Assembly (NCBI GenBank): GCA_025093555.1
Contig: JAIWNF010000027.1
Span: 558,001-622,000, forward strand
From: Circinella umbellata
Taxonomy: Eukaryota > Mucoromycota > Mucoromycetes > Mucorales > Lichtheimiaceae
Length of the DNA stretch: 64,000 nucleotides
Direction of reading: 5' to 3'
In this document: piece after piece, positions 25,069 through 36,232 of the stretch
Position numbering within the stretch: position 1 is the stretch's first letter
Layout: each line of letters opens with the position of its first letter
Notes under the pieces: model-generated
What the model was told of the DNA's origin: nothing
The model's database searches: none
The model's input: the letters and a program-made list of their open reading frames with translations, nothing else
Translations under genes and position numbers: made by a program

Positions 25069-26352
25069 ATGCCCAACATTTCTACAGAGTATATAGCCAT
25101 TGGTTGTAATCGTACCACTCATGCTGCTGCTTGGGGTGTCAATGGACTTGTTGCTTTTGGTGCAAGTCAATTAATTGCTTTATATAATCCTTTGGTAATT
25201 TTTTAACATCTTTCCATTGAAAATCTAAACTTTTTTTTTTTTACGATTCAATGAATTAATATACATATATTTTTCTTTCTGTAAAAAAAATAGGATAAAA
25301 CGAGTCGTGGTATCCGAGAAACATTACCAGGACATACGGATCGTGTGATTTGTGTTGACTTTATTGAACGAGGTTTGTTGCTTTTATTAAAGTTTACTTT
25401 TTAGATAAATAGGGAGTGAAAATAATGGAAGCTTATCTCTCTCTCTATATGGTTGATCAACAACAACAACAATAAATGGATATACAGGTCATGAAGGTGA
25501 TGTACATGATGTTGCACTTGTTTCAGGTTCAGCTGATAATACAGCTAAAATATGGAAAAAACATAACGATCAATGGGTAAATTCAGCTACGTTAGAAGGA
25601 CATCAAGGGGCAGTAGAAGCTATTGGTGTTATGCGTTCATTATCTATTTCAAAAGATCAAGATGATATAGTAGCTACGGGTGCAGCTGACGGAACAATTC
25701 GTATTTGGAAGCGTCATATTAAAAATGATACTGAAGGTACCAAAAAAAAATTACATAATTGATTCATAAGAATGAGTTATATTAATACAATTATATTTGT
25801 TATAGATGAAGTATCCCTTATGCAAGTGCTCGATTGTGGTAATAAATATCCAACAGCTCTTGCATTATCCTATCTTCCAGAAAGCAAAGGTATGAAAGAA
25901 ATCGATATTATTATTACTATTACTACAACTTGTTTCATTTTCTAAAATACTCAAAAATTGAATTATACAGTACCCATCCTTGCATGCGCTCACACCGACA
26001 AAAAAATTACCATTTTTATTTATCAACACGACAAATTTGAAAAGGGTCATGTATTACAAGGTCACGATAATTGGGTTCGTTCACTCGCATTTGCTACATA
26101 TACAGGAACACAAGAAAATGAAACAACAGCAACCAATCATACATTGAAGCAAGGAGATCTTATGCTTGCAAGTGCTTCTCAAGATCGTTATATACGTCTT
26201 TGGAAAGTATCTCCACATACACCTGCACCTAAGCCTATTGTATCACAACAGCAAGAAAAAAAGAGTAATGATGAAATAACAGATGATTTACTTCAAGCTT
26301 TACAAGAAAGTGCTTTGTATGTTTTATCTCTATAAAAAATTATTGACAAGCT

Positions 26353-26384
<32 letters not shown>

Positions 26385-28749
26385 ATACCTTGTATAACTG
26401 ATGGTATTATTATTATTTCAATTATAAATAGGACCGGTGAAGCTGTCGAATTGAGTACAAAAGCACATCTTGTTGATGTTAAAGATTTAGATGATCCAAC
26501 AAAGAAAAAACAATATTCACTTATGTTTGAAGCTCTTTTAATGGGTCACGATGATTGGGTTTACAGTGTATGTTGGGAAAGACCACGAATTGAAAAAGGT
26601 AAAATGATAATAATAATAATATTAAACAAAGAGTTTAACAATTAACGTATGGCTTTGTCGATTTGTAAATTATTAGATACCAATGGTGAAACTCGTTTTA
26701 TACAACCTATGCGTCTTTTATCTGCTTCAAGTGATAAATCCATGATGATTTGGAGTCCTGATACAGCAACTGGGGTTTGGGTAAATGAGGTAATGATACT
26801 AATATATAATTGTTTACTATGTCAGATGAATTGTTTTTTTTATGTCAAACTTTACTAAAAATAATAATTATTATTTTAGGTACGAATGGGTGATATTGGT
26901 GGTAACAGTTATCTTGGATTTTGTGGTGCTTTATTTAGTCCTCAAGGTCATCATGTCTTATCTCACGGTGCCAATGGATCTTTTCATTTATGGAAAGATA
27001 TTTCTTCTGATCAAGGTATATATATATGTATATATATATAAACCTGATTTATAAAAAAAACAAGCGACATTATTCTATGTATATTAAACGATTATATATA
27101 TATATAATATGTAGAGGATAATCATTGGGCACCCGAAGTTTCCATCAGTGGTCATTTCAAGGCTGTAGAAAGTGTTACATGGGATCCAAAATCACGATTT
27201 TTATTATCTGCTAGGTAAACAATAGATTCATTTTGTGAGGGGAAAAGAAAACCATCGAGTAAACTGATTGAATAATTTAATTTATTTCTCTTTTATGATT
27301 AGTTTGGATCAAACTGCACGTTTATTTGCTCCATGGAATAGAGATATTGATGGTCAAAATGTGACCACATGGCATGAAATGGGTCGTCCACAAATTCATG
27401 GATATGATCTTAAATGTTTATCATTTATTCACGATTGGCAATATGTCAGTGGTGCAGATGAAAAGGTTTTACGTGTATTTGATGCTCCTCGTTCTTGTGT
27501 AGCAAGTCTTGCTGCTTTGACTGGAGAAAAAACGATGACTACTGAAACGGTAAATTTTCATTGTTTATGTATGTCGAAGAGTGAAAATAATAATAATAAT
27601 AATAACTGATTATTATTTTTATAACACCGGGGGGAATATTATAGGAAAGTCGTCCTGTTGGTGCCAGTGTACCAGCATTAGGTCTTTCTAATAAAGCTGT
27701 ATTTGAAGGTGATATTAATGAAATGGCTGCTGCGGCTGATGAAGATCATACCGCATTACAAAGTTATACACATACCACAGCCACTCCCACTTCACTCATG
27801 GAAGTCATGAACCATCCACCTTTTGAAGAGCATTTATTGCAACATACCCTTTGGCCTGAAGTTGAAAAATTATATGGTCATGGCTATGAAATTATGTGTG
27901 TGGAAGCAACCCATGATGGAAAGTATATTGCTACTGGATGTAAAGCAGCTACAGCAGAACATGCTGTTGTTCGTCTTTTTGAAACATCCACTTGGAAAGA
28001 AATTAAGACAAAAATTGCTGCTCATGCATTGACAGTAACACGTGCACGTTTCTCACATAATGATCAATGGCTTCTTACAGTTTCTCGCGATCGTCTTTGG
28101 TCATTGTCAAAGCGAACAGAAAATGATGAAGAGCCTTATCAATTAGTAGCTAAAAATAAAGCACATGCGCGTATCATTTGGGATTGTTCTTGGAGTCATG
28201 ATGATACCATGTTTGCAACAGCTTCTCGTGATAAAACAGTTAAGATTTGGACTCAACAAGGTGAAACATTTGGTTGTGTTGCTACAATTAAATGTGCTGA
28301 AGCTGTCACATCGACTGAATTTGCACCTTCACACATGGATGGCCAGTAAGTTTTCTTGTTTTTGTTTTGTTCTGTGTTTGGATGAAATTATTTAATAAAG
28401 GAACAAATTTATTCATATTGGTAATTTTTTTTAATAGGTATGTTATTGCCGTTGGTCTTGAAAATGGTCAGCTTCAGTTACTGAGTGCTACCAACGTCAA
28501 TGAATGGAGATTATGGCATAATGTTGATAACCGGTAAGTTTTTTTTTTCTTTCAAAGATTATTGTTGATATGATAAATAGTATATAAATCATAATCCCTT
28601 TCCTCCCCTTCATTTTCCCAATTATTATTTATAGATCATGCCATGTAGGTGTCGTTCGTTCATTGTCGTGGCGAATTCATAATGGTGCATTCCAACTAGC
28701 ATCTGCAGGTGAAGATCATTCTGTACGAATTTTAAATGTAAAGCCTTAA
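25069..28749 (+). CDS. ELP2: Elongator complex subunit 2 (WD40 protein)
   Basis: Thirteen exons (25069-25194, 25294-25372, 25488-25736, 25806-25889, 25971-26316, 26432-26598, 26677-26789, 26880-27015, 27115-27214, 27303-27549, 27645-28345, 28438-28533, 28635-28749) sum to 852 residues; ELP2 is usually about 790-830. The protein is a double WD40 propeller and scaffold of Elongator, which places the cm5 group on wobble uridines of tRNAs. Diagnostic stretches are [105 protein letters not shown] (here [17 protein letters not shown]), SRDKTVKIW and [16 protein letters not shown] (here [12 protein letters not shown]). One blade reads VSRDRLWSL, one residue shorter than the usual VSRDRTWSLW. It is convergent with AIRIM, 217 bp apart. 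Confidence 0.95.
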
Positions 28750-28966
28750 AAGAAGAAGAAAAAAGATTGTTTGACAAAATAATACACCACATAACATACA
28801 CGCATCACTTTTTGTAATATTTCCCCCACTCTCTCCACACGCCCCATTTCTTTTTTCATATTCACCTTTTTTTTACAACCATTGAACCAAGAGAATAAAA
28901 TAAAAAGACAAAAAAAAAATAGTAAAGAAAGAAAACTTACCGAACAAAAAACAATGATGATTTTTT

Positions 28967-29605
28967 TTAATCTGTGGAAGTGACAACTTTATAAACTTGT
29001 CTATATAGTTTGACGCGTTCGGATATTTCATCTAATAATGGATATTGTATATGAGGTTGTTGATCCCATTGTTGTATCATATCATCCCACTGTTCAGTTC
29101 TAACACTATATTCAGGTAATTGATCCAACCATGTCTGTTTATATTCAAAATCTTTACGTAACATATAATGAACATGTGTAATATATTGATAGACGTCATG
29201 AGGTTGGATAGCTGCCACCTGAATTAATGTTTCAGTGGAGAGAGGAGGTGCTGGTTCCATAATTCGCTTTATCATGGTGGAGGATTCTTTGTCAATCCAT
29301 TTCATCGCTTCTGTTTCCAATCTTTGTAAATCAAATAATATGGATTCCAAATCGTCTACAATGGTATTAAGATTGGATAAGATGTTTTCAAATACAAGTG
29401 ATTGTTTATAAATAAGTCGTGGCATGTCAATGAATGCCATCGCGTTGCTATTATTATTATTGTCGTTGTTGATAGCAGCATTTCGCTGAGCAATAATATT
29501 ACTTAACGATAATAAAAGGGATATAGTTTTATTATGTTGTTGTGACCAAGATTTATAACATGATTCAGCTCGTGTCAAAAGTTGTACCAAAGGACGATGT
29601 TGCAT
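28967..29605 (-). CDS. AIRIM / C1orf109-like ribosome maturation factor
   Basis: A single exon of 212 residues. I start at MQHRPLVQLL rather than the upstream Met because human C1orf109 begins MTQDRPLL and the extra 11 residues are only Phe/Tyr-rich. Matching blocks are SLSNIIAQRNAA, DMPRLIYKQSLVFENILSNL, AAIQPHDVYQYITHVHYMLR and EQWDDMIQQWDQQP. The family is small, helical and nearly as long (203 aa in human). In animals this protein binds the AAA+ ATPase pair SPATA5/SPATA5L1 (yeast Afg2/Drg1 kin) and helps recycle factors from pre-60S particles; the role here is inferred. A run of Asn (NNDNNNNSN) interrupts the first helical part. It is divergent from the uL2 gene with 286 bp between start codons and probably shares its promoter. 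Confidence 0.8.
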   Translation of the reverse strand: MQHRPLVQLLTRAESCYKSWSQQHNKTISLLLSLSNIIAQRNAAINNDNNNNSNAMAFIDMPRLIYKQSLVFENILSNLNTIVDDLESILFDLQRLETEAMKWIDKESSTMIKRIMEPAPPLSTETLIQVAAIQPHDVYQYITHVHYMLRKDFEYKQTWLDQLPEYSVRTEQWDDMIQQWDQQPHIQYPLLDEISERVKLYRQVYKVVTSTD

Positions 29606-29891
29606 GTCAAAATAAAAATAAATAAAAAAAAAGAGCAAAAAAAAAAATAAAAAATATAAATAAACATCATAAAAGAAATATTCGGCGTTTGAACCTGGTC
29701 CGTGCTTTTTTCAAGGAAGAGGTGCTTTTTAACTAAGTGGAAAAGCGCATACAGGTGCTCGGCCTTTTTGAACAAGGGGGTGAGTGAGAATGATCATAAG
29801 AAATATGAATACATTTTTTTTTTTAAAAAAAAATAATGAACTCATGAATGAATTGAATGGATGAATGGATGGATGATTTAGATATATTAAA
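29606..29891. promoter_or_regulatory. Shared divergent promoter of AIRIM-like and uL2 genes
   Basis: 286 bp between head-to-head start codons. It holds A-rich tracts and a more balanced block at about 29680-29790; no tRNA or other gene was seen in it. Confidence 0.6.
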
Positions 29892-31073
29892 ATGGGTCGC
29901 GTTGTTCGTGCTCAAAGAAAAGGTGCTGGAAGTGTCTTTAAGGCCCACACTGTCGGTCGTAAGGGCGCTGCTCAATTCCGTGTCCAAGACTACTCTGAAC
30001 GCCATGGTTACATTCGCGGTTTGGTAAAGGAAATCGTTCACGATCCTGGACGTGGTGCTCCTCTTGCCAAGGTAACAAAAAAAAAAATAAAGAAACGAAA
30101 GAAAAGACTTCATTCATTATTATTCCTGCATTACCATTGTGTTTTTTTTTCAATTTTAATAATTAAATTTTAATTATTAATTACTAAAAAAAAATAAAAT
30201 TAATTTTATTTTATTAGGTCGTTTTCCGTGACCCTTATAAGTAAATATCGAATTCCAATAATAGAAACAAACAACAATAACAACAAAAAAATATAAATTA
30301 GAGAACGGATAGAATATATGACATTATGGGAGATAATTTAACCTTTTCAGCAATAAATATATTAATTATAATCAACTAGGTATAAGCTTCGTACTGAAAC
30401 CTTTATTGCCACCGAAGGCATGTATACCGGTCAATTCGTTTACTGTGGTAAGAAGGCTTCGTTGAACATTGGTAACGTTTTGCCAGTTTCTTCTATGCCT
30501 GAAGGTACTATTATCTGTAACGTTGAAGAAAAGGCTGGTGACCGTGGTGCTCTTGCCCGTACTTCTGGTAACTATGCTACCATCATTAGTCACGGTGAAG
30601 ACGGTAAGACCCGTGTTCGTATGCCTTCCGGTTCTAAGAAGATCATTCCTTCTACTTCCCGTGCCTCTATTGGTGTCGTTGCCGGTGGTGGTCGTATTGA
30701 CAAGCCCCTTTTGAAGGCTGGTCGTGCTTACTTCCGTGCTAAGGCTAAGCGTAACAACTGGCCCCGTACTCGTGGTGTTGCTATGAACCCCGTTGACCAT
30801 CCTCACGGTGGTGGTAACCATCAACACATTGGTAAGGCTTCTACTATCAGCCGTTCCGCTCCTCCTGGTCAAAAGGTATTTATTATCGGACATGTTGAAT
30901 GATATAACTGTTGCATAATTTTTTTTTGTTTGAAGAGAGACTGTAGTACAAAAAAAAAGATATTTTTTTTATTTGTTTTTACTAATATAAATAAATTGTA
31001 ATAATAGATTGGTCTTATTGCTGCCCGCCGTACTGGTTTGCTTCGTGGTACCAAGAAGGTCAAGGATCAATAA
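29892..31073 (+). CDS. RPL2: 60S ribosomal protein uL2 (L8; yeast L2)
   Basis: Four exons (29892-30071, 30218-30240, 30380-30875, 31008-31073) give exactly 254 residues, the same length as yeast L2. It opens [20 protein letters not shown]. The middle has [20 protein letters not shown] and [14 protein letters not shown]. The highly conserved peptidyl-transferase loop [19 protein letters not shown] includes the essential His of uL2. It ends [15 protein letters not shown]. uL2 joins the subunits and supports the peptidyl-transferase centre. Codons are strongly biased (GGT, GTC, AAG, TCT/TCC, CGT), as expected for a very highly expressed gene and unlike the neighbours. The second exon is only 23 nt. 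Confidence 0.98.
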
Positions 31074-33324
31074 ATGTATTATCATTAAAAATTATAACAA
31101 CAACAATAATAATAATAATAATAAAAGCCAGCTATTACCCCCAGGAAAAAAGCATGGAGATGGATTTTTTTTTGTTCTTTTTATACGTTTTTTTTTCATA
31201 TGTGGCTATGGAAGGTTGGTTTAACATGTCTATGACAATATCAAGATATTTAATAGATGGTTTTTTTAAGTCGAGAGGTGGTTTATGTTAATAAGTCGGT
31301 ATGGAAGAGATATGATGTTTTACGTTACTCAATATATTAAAAACTTATGTGTAACAAAAGCGGTTTCATTCTAGTACAAAGCATGTTGTTTGGTTTATGG
31401 GTTCACAAGCCTATATGTGCAATACGTAATTTATCTTTTTACATAATTGGTTGATTCTTTTGTGCAAAGGATAAAAAAATTATTTTTTGTTATCAAGTGA
31501 AAGTCTATCGACAAATATTTTTTGGGAGTAGCATTAAATTTCACACATCCCTGCTTTTTTTTTCTTCTTCTTCAACAACTTTTTCAGGTACGTACTTCTT
31601 TGTTCTTCACTATATAATATGTTATCGATAAAAATTAAGTAGTTAAATCTTTGCTCTATTGTCAATATACCATGAACATTGTCACTAGAAGTCAAGCCCA
31701 ATGTAACGAGGCTAGTTCAATAAACTACGTAGCTGCATTAATATGAGCTATCATGATATTTTTTTTATTCTTGTTATGTGCAATCTTGAAGTACCTCAAA
31801 AGTTAAGCCGGTGTTTCGCAAAACCGATATCAATCTTCACATATGAAGAGTATTGGTTGAAGGGAAAAGATTAATGTAAAGATGATAGTATCTCACATTA
31901 CAACAAATAGCATGATTACAACTCAAAATTACGCACAAGATATTAGATAAAAAGGACTTTAAAATTTGAGGCAGTAAGCAAGTACTGTTATATAAATTAT
32001 CGTTTGTATACATTTATAACCGTATAGAAAAAGTCTTTGATGCCTCCTGTTTTGAGTCCTAATTATATTTTATAAAAACCCCAAAAAACAACAACAACAA
32101 CGGTATACAAAATAATATCTGGTATTTTTTTTCGTATCGTTAATGAAGACCAAGATTTTTAAAATTGGGGAGATAAAATAGAGGGAGTCGAGTATGGTGA
32201 AAGATTATGTCAAATTTCTCAAAATCAAGTAACCCCCTTATGAAATATTTAGTTTGAAAGAAACGAATTATCATTAGTATAAATCAATTATTATTAACCC
32301 AATAATTATGCTTACTCAAAAGCTCTCAAGACATCATATAAACAATCATATAGCAGCAATCTCGTACTAAATAACAGGCACGTTAAATCGAATACAAAAG
32401 CAAATGAGCAATGAGCAATGTGCAATTATTATTACCAAGGTTATAGCAACTTCCTTTAAACAGGAAAATATAAAGTAAGACCTTTTCTTGTTATAAAAAC
32501 CGAGTATATAAAAAGAAAAGATGTTGTCTATTTATATAATCGTCACCGCGAATCACAATTACTATATGCATCATACTTGTATCAAAAAAAGATCATTTAA
32601 ACAACGATTGTATCGATATTTTTAGCTGAATTATAAAAAGATATCTTTTTCAAACATCAATTGTTCGATCATTTACATTGTGATACACACACTAATAAGT
32701 TGTACAACACCAGCTATTTGATAAAATGCCGTCATTACCAAAGAAAATAATCTTAATAGGACTACGTATTAGACATTATAATGATTTGTTTCACTATTGA
32801 GGATATCAAAATAGTAACCAAGAAGCTTAATATACTAATTAATAAATATAAATCATAATAATAAAGTTTTCTTTTTTAATGCAAAGATTTCAACTGGTAG
32901 GACGAAAAATAATATGGTTCAGGTGAAAGAAGTAAATAAATCTAATTAAAGAGAATTTGCTCCATTCGGTTTCTAATCGGGAAGAGAGAGAAATCACGAG
33001 TTTTAATGTAACTTTTTTTTTTACACAATAAAGTAACGAAGATCTTTTTTAATTATTCTCTTACCCCTTCAACTCAAAAACTCACGGGTGCAACAACCTT
33101 TCTTCTCCCTTTTTCAAGTAACTCTAAGAAAAAAGTAATTAGACGATATTGAATTCAATTATACCCACTTTATTACATTCCTTCTTTCCTTTCCATTCCT
33201 TTTTTTTTCTCCTTTTTTTTTTGTCTCACTTTATTTTTTAAACTTGTTATAAAACACACAGACCCTCACTTACAAACACGCAGGCATATAAACAATAGCA
33301 AATAGTCAAAAAAAATAAACTCCT
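31074..33324. other. Intergenic, no gene seen
   Basis: 2.25 kb AT-rich, with the uL2 3' end and the promoter of the next gene. A polypyrimidine-rich tract (33160-33235) precedes the next start codon. No coding frames. Confidence 0.6.
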
Positions 33325-34614
33325 ATGCGATTACGATTCATCATTATAACGATGCTAATACCAGTTCTTTTTACATCCTGTACAAAATCAATACCAGCCG
33401 TATATTCACCATTACCACCAACTCCTTCAAAACCATTACAATATAATAGAATACGACCGACTCGATTAAGTCGAAGACAGGAAAAAGAAGAACAACAACA
33501 ACAGCAAAATGAACAAAATAATAATCCAATAATAACACCTCCCCCAAACCTTGAAACTATCAATGAAGAACCATTAAAAGAAAAAGAGAATCAAGAACCG
33601 GAAGAAAAAAAAACCATTGCAGCACAACAAACATCAACTAATGACAATGATGAAACAGTCATTATTAATGTCACTACAGTGGTTGTAGTTGCCGCGGGCG
33701 GCAAAGTTTTAAATACTCCTGTTACAACCACTGTGGCACCTGAAGGTCAAAATGGAGATACATTTGAAAATCAGCTACAAGATGACCAAGAAGCATTACA
33801 TCGAACAACATTGATTCTGGGACTTGTAGGTGGTTTGATTGGTATTGCTCTTGTAGCAAGTATTGTTATATTTACAAAAATGCGGATACGAAAACGAAAG
33901 TCATCGAAAGAAAGAGACGATCATCTTGTGGGAAGCAGTAGTAGTAATAGTAGTGAATATGATGGACATTACACTATTACTGATGATGAAAATAGTGATT
34001 ACAATAGTACTAGGAATGATAATAATATAGGTAATGATAGCTCAATAAGGCATCAACAATTGCTGTTAACACATCAACGTATGGATAATGAATATCAAAA
34101 TGATGACGCACCGTCACTACAACCATCTGCACCACCTGCTGAGGATCCAGTAATAGAAACAAATCAACAACGACGCGTTATTCCTATAAGATCACAAATG
34201 ACACCTGCACCTTCGGCACCTACTGCAAAAGAATTAGACGCTGCTAACAATAATACCAATGTCAATGATGATTATAGTAATATGCCAATTTTATACCCCA
34301 TGCGTCCACCTAATGTCGGGGGATCATCAACTACAGCTCATAATCATCAAGAACAACAGCAACAATCAACCTCATCCTCTTCTACTGCTTGTCCACATTG
34401 TTTCGAACATACTCCATCTGCTCCACCCGTACTCGAAGCTCCTCCACCTGCTTATACACCCACTGCCCCTCCATTATATGCATTACCTCCAATTATTGAT
34501 CATACATGTCATCATCAAACGCCTTCATCTACAACTAATTCATCTTTATCTGCAACAACAAACACTATTAATGATTTATTATTACCTTCATCACGTAACA
34601 TCAATTCATCATGA
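33325..34614 (+). CDS. Type I membrane protein with PSAP/PTAP and PPxY motifs (RCR-like)
   Basis: Intronless, 429 residues. Residues 1-20 form a signal peptide (MRLRFIIITMLIPVLFTSCT). A Pro/Gln/Glu-rich luminal part follows to about 160, then a single membrane helix (TTLILGLVGGLIGIALVASI, about 161-183) and a basic stop-transfer MRIRKRKSSK. The cytosolic tail of about 240 residues is Asn/Ser-rich and carries PSAP at 267-270, 296-299 and 364-367, PTAP at 379-382, PPAY at 374-377 and PPLY at 382-385, plus CPHC at 356-359. P(S/T)AP binds the UEV domain of ESCRT-I (Vps23/TSG101); PPxY binds WW domains of Nedd4/Rsp5 ligases. Yeast Rcr1/Rcr2 and Ssh4 are built the same way, but I see no alignable homology, so the family is an inference from layout. 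Confidence 0.7.
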   Translation: MRLRFIIITMLIPVLFTSCTKSIPAVYSPLPPTPSKPLQYNRIRPTRLSRRQEKEEQQQQQNEQNNNPIITPPPNLETINEEPLKEKENQEPEEKKTIAAQQTSTNDNDETVIINVTTVVVVAAGGKVLNTPVTTTVAPEGQNGDTFENQLQDDQEALHRTTLILGLVGGLIGIALVASIVIFTKMRIRKRKSSKERDDHLVGSSSSNSSEYDGHYTITDDENSDYNSTRNDNNIGNDSSIRHQQLLLTHQRMDNEYQNDDAPSLQPSAPPAEDPVIETNQQRRVIPIRSQMTPAPSAPTAKELDAANNNTNVNDDYSNMPILYPMRPPNVGGSSTTAHNHQEQQQQSTSSSSTACPHCFEHTPSAPPVLEAPPPAYTPTAPPLYALPPIIDHTCHHQTPSSTTNSSLSATTNTINDLLLPSSRNINSS

Positions 34615-36232
34615 GATGTCACACATTAATATTATTATAAAAGAAAAGTGTCGAGATTATTTATTCCCATTATTTATATTTATATCTTTAAATTGAATAT
34701 TTTAAGTATACTTTCGGGGGAGGGGAAAGGATATGGGATCATGAAAAAGATACATATATATATATATTAATGAGAGACATTTAATATAAATATATCAATG
34801 ATAACATTTAGCTTTGATCTAAACATATATAGCATGAAAATATCGTTTTACTGAGAAATCGAGTATATAAATAAAGATAAAACTCAAACATTTCTCGAAA
34901 TGTTTTTACTTTTCCTTATAATCTAATAACAGCAATCGCATCAGAAATGATACTTTATTCAATGATTAGAATAATAAACGATATTTAATTTATATTATAA
35001 AATATACTCACTGTAATATTGATTATTTACTGAGCTACACTGGCTATTTCTGATTTCCTCTGTTTTCTATAATTTCATCTCTTTGATACATAGTTAAATA
35101 TTTAAGCTTGGTGTTGATGGACTTTTTACAGTTTTCTTTCACAACAAAATATCTATTTTTACAATTCATCACAGAAAGTCCATTGTTACTGCTTACGATA
35201 ATATATATATTGTAGCTTTATTCTTAGTTTATGTAACTTAACTTGATCAATATTGGTCAAAGATAACAAAAGAATACTAATAGTATATAAGAAAACTTTG
35301 TTACGAACTTTAGAATATTCTTAACTCTTTATTGATTCTATACATTTTTAATATATAAGCTTTCTCCCCTAATTGAAACATTACATACTCACAAATCCCT
35401 CCTTTGACGTTATATAGTATCATTATATAAGTTTGTGTAAAGATAATTCATATGACGTATTTTTTCGGTTAATATATCGGTAATTGTTTGCTATGTAACA
35501 TTATATAATAATAAAAAATCACGACAAAAATTAAAATCCAAGTTCATAATTATACATATTAACCTTGATAAAACAGTAAACTAAGCATCATACAAAAAGA
35601 TGTTAAAAAGATAAATCATGTGTATATTTCTTTTATAGCAATAAATACAGAATATTAGCTTTTACCAATAGACTAACGGTTGACATATACAAAAGAAAGA
35701 AAGAAAGAACAGATATAATGATATTCATATAATACAGTAAACTTTGTCCTTTATTTTTCTTTATCTTTTTCAAAACCACCACTTGTAGTTCAACAAGTGA
35801 TGTTTATATCGATACATAACACTCCTTTTGTTTTTTTTTTAGTATCAAAATTAAATTATCTACCCTTGTCTTTTCTGAAGGGAAAATGTACAGAAAACAA
35901 GATGAAAAACGATTTTAACTAATTTGGTAGATGCTAATTTTTGATGGACCAAAAAATGTACTGTATACAGTAAATACAAAATCTGCTGGTATGTATTTAC
36001 AAATAACCAATATAAAGACTAATACGACATTACAACATATATAACATAAATAGTTCAAAATATATCAAATGGAGTTTTTATGTTAAACTAAGTTGAATTT
36101 TATAACAAGCTATTATTGAGGTGAGAAACTACGCTGAAATAAGAGTGAATAAGGAATAGGTAGCTAATGTTTGAAAAGTTACGTAAAAATGTACAGAAGA
36201 AATAGACATCCATTTTTTTCTAATAAGAATTT
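34615..36232. other. Intergenic between two convergent genes, no gene seen
   Basis: 1.6 kb AT-rich between the 3' ends of the PSAP/PPxY protein and the kelch protein. No coding frame on either strand. Confidence 0.6.

Noticed and set aside
29606..29891. Possible tRNA in the uL2/AIRIM promoter
   Set aside because: TTTGAACCTGG resembles part of a T arm, but no cloverleaf or A box can be formed.
30372..30893. 173-codon antisense frame over the uL2 gene
   Set aside because: Shadow of strongly biased codons of uL2; the sense protein is certain.
33306..33563. Antisense frame at the start of the PSAP/PPxY gene
   Set aside because: Opposite the signal-peptide and poly-Gln part; no independent support.
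33325..34614. Viral origin suggested by PTAP and PPxY motifs
   Set aside because: The layout (signal peptide, single helix, long Asn-rich tail) fits cellular adaptors, and no viral domain is visible.
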